Below, in pieces: positions 11,426 through 21,664 of a DNA stretch of 64,000 nucleotides; the stretch's first letter is position 1, and each line of letters starts with the position of its first letter. The stretch comes from Costus lasius (Eukaryota; Streptophyta; Magnoliopsida; Zingiberales; Costaceae). The translations under genes were made by a program, and so were the position numbers. The notes beneath the pieces were generated by a model, which saw nothing but the letters and a program-made list of their open reading frames with translations, did no database searches and was not told the origin of the DNA. The stretch is taken from NCBI GenBank assembly GCA_027563935.2, contig CM050449.1, positions 79,391,178-79,455,177 of the forward strand, in the 5' to 3' direction.

Positions 11426-12928
11426 CCATGTTTATGTGTTGCATGCGGCTCCCAGTGCTTTGGCCAAGCCGGGTTAGACCATATTGGTCACTACTGAATA
11501 TGCTGGACAACTAGGTTAATTAAGTATGGTGTGTTTAGTTGGTTTAAAATATATGTGTTTAATTGGGTTAGAGTAAAACTCTAGAACCTGAGTTTGTGAA
11601 CATGAGTTTGTTATATGCTAGTGTGTACATCTGACTGTTTATATGATTTCTGTTTCTTTATTTTGTTATATGTTGACATAATATTCTTGTTAAAGATTTT
11701 TAAAAATAATATGCCTATATTTTTGAGTGTATGTTATGGATGGTCGATTTAGACTATCCACTCACTGGGCTGTGTAGCTCACCCCTCATTATTTTCAGGC
11801 ATAGAGCAGGGGCGCATTTCATGAGTAACATTGGCGTGGATATTATGTTTGCTGCTTAAGAACTTTTATGCTAAAATTTTCTGGGGCCGGTTGTGGCTAA
11901 ACCATATGATTTATATGAACTATGTGAACCATGTGATGTGAACCATGTGAACTATGTGAATTTGTGTTGCCAGATTGTGGCAGTTAACTGAGTTTGATTT
12001 TTGTGTCACCGCGGGCTTCAGCCTGGTTTCGGTGTTTGGTGTCAGTTTATAAAAATCGATTTTGTGGATTTGTTTTGAAATTGAAGTTGATGTGTATTTT
12101 TGCAATCGGTTTTGATACAACTGTAACTTGCATATGTCTAGTGCAAGGATTGCGTGGTGGCAGGTACCCTTACGAGATTTATGAGATTTGAGTTTTGTGA
12201 ATTTGTGTGTATGGATTTATGGAAATTTTTCAGATCGTGTCTTCTTGAACTCGGTTTTACCTAGCATATGATCGATCTTATATGAAACATCCTGTATCAT
12301 TTGTGAATTGTGCCATTTGTTTGGGGTTAAGAATGTGGGATGTTACAAATATCCCTGGAGATAGATTTTATCTAATCTCAAAGGATAATCCACGGTCAAG
12401 TGTCACAGTGGATAAGGGACAGCTGTGATGCACTTGAGACTAGTATATGCACTGGTTGAGCATGGGTTGCTAACGCAAGCATATGGGTATATCAAGAGAG
12501 ATATACTGGATCAACCCACCGTGAGGATTTGACTTGGTGTCACTGGTCAAATCTCATAGTGATAGAGATTTACTCGTCCTTGACTTGAAAGCATTAGTAT
12601 CTCTATATGGTAGCGGATGTACTTTGATATAGCCTAATGCTCCGCCGTTATAGGGGAGTCATAACGGTTGTCATTAGGTATATCTTGTGCCATATGAGAG
12701 ATTCAATGAGCCAATAGAGGATTTGCCCCTTCCCTGAGGGGAAGCTTGATGTCCATGGGCCCTTACATGGTGCATGACTAAAAGTGTGTGGCCACACCCA
12801 GGTTTAGCCTGAATAGAGTTATGACCATTAATGTTGGAATAAATAAGTGTGATACATATGTCCGACTTGGACGATCAGCCTGGCAAAAGGACTAGAGTGT
12901 ACATATATTTGGTCACAGTTTTAGAGGA

Positions 12929-13017
12929 TGTCAATGATGACACCATTTCGAGGACTTGGGTAGCAATGATATACTACTAGGTACCACTCATTGCTTGTGA
13001 TAACTTGTGGTTATCAC
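12929..13017 (+). other. LTR hairpin module, F2 version
   Basis: Three stem-loops follow each other. H0 is TGTCA/TGACA (12929-12942). H1 has 8 pairs, AGCAATGA at 12962-12969 with TCATTGCT at 12988-12995. H2 has 8 pairs, GTGATAAC at 12997-13004 with GTTATCAC at 13010-13017 and loop TTGTG. A conserved block ending AGGGTCGCACA follows. Position and order match the modules in F1 and F3 LTRs. Confidence 0.6.
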
Positions 13018-13645
13018 TGCCAACGTCTGAGGAACCTACAGGGTCGCACACCTAGATACTCGAGATCTCATATTGATCGAGTTGCCTATAATCGAATCAT
13101 TTGGTTGATTCAAGTCAATTTGGGAGTCCGATGCATCGCGGATTCATCTGATGAGTTGGAGATGATCTTTTGGGATGATGTTGCGTTTTGACTTCAGTTG
13201 ACCCCAGTTGACCTTCGGGTGGCCACGTTTGACCTCGATGGACTAGGTTCAGTTGACTGGTCAAATGTTGGGTTTCAGCTCCTAATTTATTATGAGGCTT
13301 TTTGCGATTGCGGATCCGCATCCATTCAGGAATAATGGATCTAGGTGCTGATTTATTATGAATTTTCGTAATTAAATAGAGCCCTAGCCAAAATCATCAA
13401 ATAACTCTCTAACCTAGCCACCAAGACACTTCTCTTTCCTCCCCATGGTGACACCATGCAAGAACTTGTGCCTCAAGTTGGATGTGCCATCTTCTTACAC
13501 CATGAATGCAAGAAAAAGGCTTGGAGCATTCCTCCTTTCTTGATGATCTATTCTTTTATGAGATTTGCGCAAGAGGAGATGGTAGCTTCTCTCCATGGCG
13601 CCTCCAAGGAAGGAGTTGCACCCACATGGTGGAGATGGTGTTTTC

Positions 13646-16031
13646 TGTGATATCCATGATTGATCTTCTAACATGAAAAGAATAATGTATAAATGTAATC
13701 CATTAGGATGCATATTGAGCACTTGATTGAGAATTTAACTAAGTGATTTATCATTATTTTGTAAAGTGAAAACAAAGGAGAGATAAAGGATATAAGTATT
13801 TAAGTGAAATGTATAAATAGAAAAACACCTCATGCTTTTCTTTATAGCCACCTCAAGCTTGTCATGAGGATAAGATGAACTTGGTGATGACACCTCATAC
13901 TAGGGGTGACTAATGAGGTAAAAATGAAGTAAACATAAGGAAAAAAATAGGGTTTTTACCAGCAACTTCGTTTGGGCTTGGGGAAGAAGTGGTGAAGGTG
14001 GTGAAGTGAAGAAGAAGACTTAGAAAAGCACAAATTTTCATAAGGCAAGTTTCTACCCTATGCCCTACATTAATGGTTTCATAAATATGATAATTTGATC
14101 ATAAAATGATGTTTAAATCCTAAATATCTAGTTCATACTCTGATTTGTTGAACTCAAAATGAATTTTGAAGTTGATGCTAAACTAATGAGGAGAATTGTA
14201 AAAGAATTGTTAAGGTGATGTGAGTATACAATTCTGAGTTGTTAGTGTTCTTATTCTATATCTTTGTACACACAAGTGGTTTATCATTGAGAATTGATTT
14301 GTGTGAAAGAAGACTTGAAAACCTTTCCAATGCATCCAATATTGTATATATTAATCAGAGCTAGGGCATCAATTATGCAGCAACATCCAGTATATGTTGT
14401 CTGTCATACCAGACTGACCTACTTGTATTGTATTGCTTAGAACTTTCGATTTACAACTCCGTTTTGAGTAATTCTTATGTTGTACGAAAGATGATTCACA
14501 GATCTTTCCAACGGACCATATATTGAATATATTTCATATGCATTATAATTTGAAATCGACTGGCTTTGCCAGATCAATGCCCTGGAATTTCTGGAAACAG
14601 GGCAGTTTGACCCTTTGTTACCATAACCCTTATATCTTTTTGTGTACTTTACCAAATGGCCTCAAACCAATTTTATTGGCAAGAAGACTTGAAGATAGTT
14701 TCAATGCGTCCTATGCTGTATGAGTCTATGTATTATTTCTTTACGAGTCATGTGCATGATATTTGTGCTGATCCAATTTGACATATTCAACTCTTTTGTC
14801 TAGAACTCTTATGGTGGAATGTGTAATTAACCTTATGCAAGATTCCATGCTCATGATTTTGGTAGATTGATCAGTTTCCTATATTATTTTGATTCATGGG
14901 CATTGATAATTTGTTGGTATAGGACCAAAGGTGCCTATGTCCTTTCTCCATAATCATGTTGTAAGGGCAAGTGTTTGGAATACTACAATATCATGATAAC
15001 TTTGCTTATGTTATGACATATTTGTCTTTGGCCCTTACAACTTTAGTGGGAAAATGATTTGGTCCCATTTATGGGCATTAAGTAATGGATGTGGAACTAA
15101 GTGCTACATGGAGCAAAGTGCCACATTATAAATAATGGGGGCCCCCTCTTGAGTCCATGGGAGCCACCTCTAGAGTCCCTCCATTTACATTTGATTGGGC
15201 CATGGTGAGCCTTTGCCGGCTTTTGTTTTGTGGGCTTTTCCAGACGTGGGTTAGTCTTGCTTCCAGATGTGGAGGACTTTGTTTTGCTTTGTTCCCACTA
15301 CTCTGTCTATGATACTTTGATATTCACATAATGCTATCACTAGTTCCTTTGTGACATTTTGGTACCCATGGGATGAGTACATCTTTTATGTCCATAATGA
15401 TTTTGATACTCATAAGTTAGAAATAGCATGATTTACTTGGGTTCTTCATATTGTCCTTAAGCTCTATGTTTAGGTTGTCATTCTAGTATGCGTTTAAAAA
15501 TATTCATTTGATAATTCCATATTGATGCTTCTCTTTTGCATATGATATGACTTGTTTAAAATGTAATAAAAAATGTATTTTGTTACATGGGCAAAGTAGA
15601 TCTTGTTCAGTTTTATAGCTCACTCTTTTGGCTTTATATAATACAGGTTAGCTATGGTTGCTTTTCCTTGGGGGCAAATGAAGGAGGAGTTGAGAGAAAA
15701 TTTTGCTAATATGCACTTGTTTAGTTGATGTAGTAATGTGATGCATAGCATGATATGCTCAAGCATATATATTTTTTGTTTTAGCAGATGTTTGAGCAAT
15801 TTGGGATATAATATCACATTGTACTTATGACCTAGTTGTATAAATGAAGTTTGATGTTGACTCTATCTCTTTGTGGATTGTTAATGATTAATGATTTGAT
15901 TACATGAATTGTCATTCACCTAGGATTATGTTCACAAAGTTGTTCTCAAATTTTATTTGATGTGCTTTTGGATCTTGGGAATTTGGTGTGAAACAGAAAA
16001 GATATTAAATATTATTCCTAGGGGTGTGACA
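13646..16031 (+). mobile_element. Second Del/Tekay-like solo LTR, 2386 bp
   Basis: It begins TGTGATATCC and ends GGGGTGTGACA. TTTTC is repeated on both sides (13641-13645 and 16032-16036), and the F2 LTR resumes directly. TATAGCTCACTC near 15614 corresponds to the TAGCTCACCCC of the other solo LTR, giving + orientation. A GCAAAGTGCCAC...GGGGGCCCCCTCTTGAG block (15113-15155) shows common ancestry with the 77-bp repeats there. There are no coding domains; the short ORFs are incidental. Confidence 0.87.
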
Positions 16032-16703
16032 TTTTCTTCTTCAAAGATCACAAGAGAAGGCTTGGAGTCTTCTTCCTTCCTTAATGATGAATCCCTAAAG
16101 TGGATTGGTGCATGTGGAAGGGCATTCTTCTTACCATAGGTGCATCTTCCATGAAGTTGGCGCATATGGTGAAGGAAGAAGAAGAGGAGGAGTTTACAAT
16201 ATCTCTTCTCATCATATTAGTGCATCTCCTTGGGGAGATTGGCGCTTACATTGATGGAGAAGGAAATATTCCTCATGGGCAGATCTTCATGGTGGCGCAT
16301 GCCATGAGGAAAAGTAGCTAGATAAGAGATTGACACAAGTTGTAGAGCTTCCCTCTCCTTGTGGTCAATCTCCTCCCTTTATCACCTCTTTGGCGCATCT
16401 TGGAGATGGCGCAAGCAAAGAGGGCAGTGACATAGGCAATAGGCTCTTCCTCCCGAAGGCTAGCACCAGGCGCAGTGTGAAGAGGATCTCGAATAGTCCG
16501 TGTGTGCACGATTGTAGAGGGCGGACACTTGTGTGCCTCTTCTTCGTCATCATTAGCCCCTTGCATTATGCGAATAAAGGTATATTACTCTGACACATCC
16601 GGTGGATCACTCGTACGGGATCCTGGCTCTTAGGGTTATGCTGTTTCGGGCCATTGCTTTCGCTTTTATTAAAAATTTAAAATTGGCCCGGGGATTCCCA
16701 ATA

Positions 16704-18619
16704 GTGGTATCAAAGGGAACTTACGAGACCCACGCGGTGTATTTTGCTTATCTACATGCGCCCATGTCATAAAAGGTTTTAAAAAAAATTTTATGCCATG
16801 ATTTTTTTGCTTAGAAAAATGTAGGTTTATTAATTCTGACGACTTGTATGAATTTAGTGACTTTGATTTTCCTTGTTTGTGAAGGATAGACCTTGCATAC
16901 AAGTTATGTAGAATTGAATAAATTTTATATGATAAGTTTGTCATGGATCGGCGCCTTGCATGCCAAAAGCATGCTTGAGCCACTCTCATGAAAGCTTGGA
17001 AAATTCGTTAAGTCCAAGAGAAATTTATGACAAGTTGTTGAGAGTTAATAAACAGTTTTACAAAAACTAAAATTAAATTTAATTGTTGGTATTTCATTGC
17101 ATGTAGATGAGCATGAGTAGGTGCTTTTATTATTGCATTATGATATGGTTATAGACAAGCCCTTATGCATGCTTGGGAAGTATTCTTGTGGGGCCTGCGT
17201 GCCACCCTATTTCCTTTATTTGTTTTGTAATTAAGCTGAAGATTAGGGATGTCAAAGAGCACATCATGACTTCTTGTTGGCGCATCTAAATCATATGGGG
17301 GCAGAATCCTTGGTGGCTTATAGAGTTCACCTTAGTGGCGCACCTAGAGGATTAAGGGCTAGTGAAGAGGGCTTGTGCATACCTCTCGATTAGCTGCAAC
17401 TTTGGTGGCTTCTAGGGCTTTCTAGAGGCACATCAAGCATGGTTTCAAGGGCTGATCTAAGAGGTGATGCAAACAGCCCCCTCATGGTGATGTTTCTATG
17501 CAAGTGGCACACCTTGATGGTGGCACAACATGCTAGATGAGATGGCGCCCCTATGATTGGCCGAACCCTAGGAGGAGCCTAGGGTTTGCGAGCTAGCATG
17601 GGTAGAGAAGAGTGTTGTCCGAATCCTAGAAGGAGTCTAGGGTTTGCGAGCTAACACATTTGGATGAAAGGGGCTAACCTAAACCTAAGAGAACACCTAG
17701 GGTGTTCAAGGAGGTGCTTCTATGGTTTGAGGGGCTGACCCTGATGCAAAGGACCTACAAAGCGCACCTAGGGTTGGAGTAGAGCCCTTAGGGCACTCAG
17801 GGCAGAGCTGAGGTCTTAATTGCATAGGGCCATGGCTTGTGCCTTAGAGTAGTTAGGTGATTAGTCAAGGTCTAGGGGCTTGTTATCTATTTTTGGGCTA
17901 TAACCATATCATGTTTTATTTTCAGCTCAGTTTTAAGCATTCCTGTGATGTTTTATTTTTCATGCTACTCACTATAGGATTGCATGCTTGTATTGTTAGA
18001 TGAAAGATAAAACTAAATAGTGAGACAACAAAAACCCTCGATCCAAATATCAAGTTCGTTAACCGAATTCTGATGCATAGCCCTCGTCAAACTATCGATC
18101 GATGGTGTTGTGTGCTATTTTCCACCCTCATGGGACACACCCATCTATCTTTAGGAGGCGTGTGGTGACAATGATTTCCCTAGTCCAGTTAAAACTCTGG
18201 ATGCACCTTTCACAAGGAAATCATTGCCCTGGGCATAACGGTTAGGTTGGACTTGACTAGATGTTTCATATGTGGATGGACCACATGATGAAGGTATAGA
18301 GGCAACCTCAAGTGGTTAGGGCTTTGTGCTGTATCCAACCCTCGCTCAACACAAAGTGCCTGAACTGTCTTTAGAAGGGGAATTGCCAAGTTGCAATTGA
18401 CTGGTGTGCCTACCTCACGAAGCATGCGTCACCTTGTGCAGTTCATCCCACCCTTGTGGGACGCAAGGCCGTGTACGGAATGAGGATCCCATCTCATTAA
18501 GGAAATCTAGTGATTTCCCGATCGACTTCTGAGGGTTGTCGATTTGACCAAAATAGTGGGAGCCCAATCATTTATAAAAGGCTAGATTAAATGATTGGTT
18601 TGCAGATCTGCTTATTACT
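16704..18619 (+). other. F2 primer site and long untranslated leader
   Basis: GTGGTATCAAAGG at 16704-16716 is a slightly eroded initiator-Met tRNA primer site. A leader of about 1.9 kb follows before the gag remnant. It holds a 58-bp near-repeat (17561-17678, units with CCTAGGGTTTGCGAGCT-like cores) and stem-loops at 18121-18135 and 18446-18461. These correspond to the leader hairpins of F3 and F1. No convincing ORF is seen. Confidence 0.7.
18446..18461 (+). other. F2 leader hairpin, third unit
   Basis: TCCCAC pairs with GTGGGA around the loop CCTT and is followed by CGCAAGG. The same unit in F3 (49428-49443) has a different stem with loop CCTC. The first F2 unit (18121-18135) keeps loop CCTC but has one broken pair, and the second (about 18335-18349) is decayed. 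Confidence 0.55.
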
Positions 18620-19937
18620 ATTGCAGATGGTCACTATGATTTCTCCTAAGTTGGTTGGAACCAACTAAGTGGACTGGTATTTGAGGATTGTCCTCAAGCT
18701 CGAGGAAAAGTTATATCTCCTTGAGCAGCCTTTACATAAACCCATATCATCTATAGCCTTGTTGGTTAATGAGGATGCTTAAGGGGTAGCTTGTCTATTG
18801 CTAGCATGTCGCCTTCTAGGGATAAGATAGAATAGAAAGCTGTAACCTCTAAAGCTATCCTACAATGCAAAGGTAGGCCTTAGTGTTTGACTGACGCATT
18901 AAAGATGAAATAGGTATAGGAGATAAAGTGCTGAAGATTGATTGCTAGCGGCCTTAAAATGAGGAGAAGAGAAGTAGCTCTTCATCTTCTGGCTCAAGTA
19001 ATTGTGTTGCCTAAGTCTAGTTCTCTATTTCTGACACATGAGTATGTCATATCGCATAATGAGACCAACACATGCAAAAGTATCTTGGTTCTCAATAGAA
19101 ATAGGGCAATGCTGATGCAGAGAGACTGACCTACCAGTTGGAGGATATGCTACTGCCATAACGGTAGGAGATCTCACTCTCTCTAGGGTCAAGACTCTGT
19201 AAGTGATGCTAAAAGCTTGTTCCACACTAAACATAATTCCATCTTAAATGTATCTCCAAGTTAGGAGATGACATGACTCAGTATTTGGATCTAGAGATAT
19301 GAGACTTTGGGTCATATATTCGATGTTCTACTAACAAAGAACCAAGATCTGATAAAGTGTACGCGGTGTATCCTAAGTTCACTTAAGGATATAAATTTTT
19401 GTAGACCCACAGGAGAACAAGTAATTGTTGCTCATAGTGCTGTTTTTCTTGGGAATGTCTTTCCTTGAAAAAGACTAGTGGGAGGAGGTTATGACTTAGA
19501 TTTAGCCCAAGGTCAACCACTTAGCACAAAAAAAAGGGGTCAAAGATGGAATCTGAACAATGTATGTAGGTTGTGGGCAACCTAGGGTTCAGAAAATGTG
19601 GGAATAAGGGTTGAACCAATTTACGTGTGCCTGTGTTATGGGTAACTCCTTGCAAGGACAATGAATCTTCCCTTATGGATAAGATTAAGTGGTTCTGTAC
19701 TTATCCTTGGCACTATTGTTTGGCCTTTGTAAGACAAGAGCCTTGTTTACTAAGGGTAACAACATTGATGTTCTTCAGTTTTAAGAAGTGGAAGATCTAG
19801 AGACTTGTTGGCCCTCATACACTTTAGTGTGTGTGGACAGGACTAATAAGTAAGCCAAAGATAGGGTACTAATCCTTTACAGACATGTCTGATGGATATG
19901 AAAGTAATAAGGAGACCAGCTTGATAGATCCATAAAG
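18620..19937 (+). pseudogene. F2 copia gag remnant and unplaced coding debris
   Basis: From about 18625 a decayed copia Gag N-terminus can be read: ISPKLVGTN, a stop, then VDWYLRIVLKLEEKLYLLEQPL. It parallels KFAGPNFSDWFGHLKIVLK and KAERKLYVLETAI of family 1. Beyond about 18800 the frames are destroyed. A block at 19255-19930, near which a copia linker-like AVFLG stretch can be read, recurs at 29250-29830. The Gag would have been the capsid-forming RNA-binding protein. Nothing here can be functional. The end is set by the E1 insertion and includes its left TAAAG duplication. Confidence 0.6.
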
Positions 19938-21644
19938 TGAAAGAAACCCTTATTAAGGGGGTGAAACCCTAAACATGCGCATCTAGCAAGCATGACGGAA
20001 AGAGGGTTTCTAAAAGATCGTATATGACAACCATATGATCAACTTGAAGCTATGAGTTTAGATCTATACCATAGCCATAGATTGGAGGTCGGCTTGGAAG
20101 AAGAGAGCAACTTTGATCTCCTCCAAAAGTTCACACACAAAGGCGATGAAGACTCCCAACTTGCGCACCTCTTGTGCTAGCAAAAGTGCCAAGATGTCAA
20201 TGATCGAGTGTAGGGAAGAGATGAAGACTTTCTTTTGCTTGGCCGGTTCCTCCTCTTCTCGTCCACACCCTCACTTGCTCGAGAGCAAAAATTGTTTTTC
20301 CAAAAACCAGAGAGAGGTGTAACCGAAAAACATTAGGGACACTTCAAGCCATGAACGCATATGCGTTTTCATTTTGGAACTTTCCAAAAATGGCAACCAT
20401 TAAGAGTATGCATTCATGCGTTCATGTCTCCATGAACCAAACGCAACTCCTTCTCCCTCTTGAACCATTCGCTCAACCCATGAGCCGGTTCAATACCCTT
20501 GGTTCAATAGCGAAACCAAATCAGCCCAAGCATTAAGTCTAGATCAAATTAGACCCCAAAGTCCAAGATCTGACCATTCATCATCTGACGCTTCTGATCG
20601 CATCGATCTAGCATCATCTCTCTCGATCGAAGCTTACCGATCTAAAGCCCTAATCAATCAAACATGATCAGACCAGATCTCACTTACAATCAGAGATTAA
20701 ATCCCTTTAAACTGAACCGAAACAATTCAGTCCCACACGATCTGACTTAAGCAAGCCATATCACCAAATTGTGCGACCCTAAGGGTTTCCTTTAAATGTC
20801 GGTAACGATAACTTTCGTTATCACGATCAGTGAGGGGTATCTAGCAACACATCACTGTCTCCCGATATAAAGGAAAGAGTCTTCCAAGACTACACCCAAA
20901 ACCATGGCACAAGTGTGAATCAAACTCACAAGGCATGCATGTTTCCTTTGCCACTGGATGTTCTTATTGGATAAGCATGTCAAGCCTGTAACTCCAATAC
21001 GATGAGCATGATTAGATCAGATGAACACAGTCATCTGGGTATGGCCATACACTATCTCAATCATCTCATATAGGGGGGGCCCTTTAGAACATCACACTCC
21101 TTAAACAAGGAGACGGCAATCCTTTATCTATCACAAGTGCCCTAACCTGACTCAAGCTCACCATCCAAGATAGTCTATAATCATTATGTTTCAAATGATA
21201 TTGAACTACCTCAAAACAATGACAATCATCATTTAGAAACACAAGTGATCTCAAGTCAAAGGACATGTGCCACTTGCTGCTTACAAGGATCATTCACATT
21301 GTGACAAGCAATGGAATATCCCAGTAGGGTCTGTCCAGTACATCCAATGTACCCATGAGTCTACATCTTATTCCATGCTCGAAGCATCCTATAAGATTAG
21401 CACACATATTAGTCTCAATCATATCAAGGCTGTCTCATGTTCACCAAGATATCTCGACTAAGGACATATAGCCTATCAGCCTAGCTGAACAGCTTTGAGA
21501 CATTATTCAGAAGTACACTTATTACAGCAGACAAGGTAACAACCTGAATAATAACCATGCCTTTATAAACACAAGAGTTTATTACATGATACTTATTACA
21601 ATCCCAAAGGCCTCAAACATTAGCCTTAAGGGCATACCCCAACA
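19938..21644 (-). mobile_element. E1 3' LTR
   Basis: In minus-strand sense it starts TGTTGGGGTATGCCC at 21644 and ends GGGTTTCTTTCA at 19938; 1707 bp. It holds the LTR hairpin module at 20807-20857. Small ORFs inside are recurrent in every F1 LTR and not convincing genes. Confidence 0.92.
20807..20857 (-). other. LTR hairpin module, E1 3' LTR
   Basis: In transcript sense, H1 is CAGTGA/TCACTG around a loop containing TGTTGCTAGATACCCC. H2 is GATAAC-GAAA-GTTATC at 20807-20822, a GNRA-type tetraloop. The copy in the other LTR is 28292-28342. Confidence 0.6.
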
Positions 21645-21659
21645 ATCTCCCACTTGCAC
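21645..21659 (-). other. E1 polypurine tract
   Basis: In minus sense AGTGCAAGTGGGAGAT abuts the 3' LTR, five or six bases after the gag-pol stop codon. It is the expected plus-strand primer of reverse transcription. The same tract is at 34815-34829 (E2) and 59551-59565 (E3). Confidence 0.85.
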
Positions 21660-21664
21660 TTAAT

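Larger units (their letters stand above)
9203..12347 (+). mobile_element. Solo LTR of Del/Tekay-like gypsy element, 3145 bp
   Basis: Termini TGTAAGATCC and GGATGTTACA are inverted and resemble the TGTAACATCC...GGATGTTACA ends I associate with Del/Tekay chromovirus LTRs. AATAT stands on both sides (9198-9202 and 12348-12352), a perfect target duplication, and F2 LTR resumes exactly behind it. No internal coding region is present, so it is a solo LTR made by LTR-LTR recombination. TAGCTCACCCC near 11775, close to its 3' end, supports + orientation by comparison with the related solo LTR at 13646. It is rich in internal tandem repeats. Confidence 0.88.
9071..16703 (+). mobile_element. F2 5' LTR, interrupted by two solo LTRs
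   Basis: F2 LTR sequence is at 9071-9202, 12353-13645 and 16037-16703; the gaps hold two gypsy solo LTRs and their 5-bp duplications. Segments match the 3' LTR (for example 12355-12600 with 30648-30896, 13440-13640 with 31125-33015, and 16180-16600 with 42186-42600). Short ORFs here are incidental. Confidence 0.85.

Noticed and set aside
13115..13321. A tandem TTGACC-rich stretch (13186-13262) as a WRKY-type regulatory array
   Set aside because: TTGAC motifs are indeed dense here, but the stretch is short and in an old LTR, and no comparison copy exists in the window because the 3' LTR lost this part.
16600..16614. CGGTGGATCACTCGT resembles the start of 5.8S rRNA
   Set aside because: Only about 14 bases match, and the sequence is part of the F2 LTR, present again in the 3' LTR at 42560-42575. 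No rRNA continues from it.
20113..20322. Recurrent 60-76 codon ORFs inside family-1 LTRs (also 27599, 33416, 40787, 33942, 41313)
   Set aside because: They repeat because LTRs are copies. They are not kept among older LTRs and have no recognisable domains.
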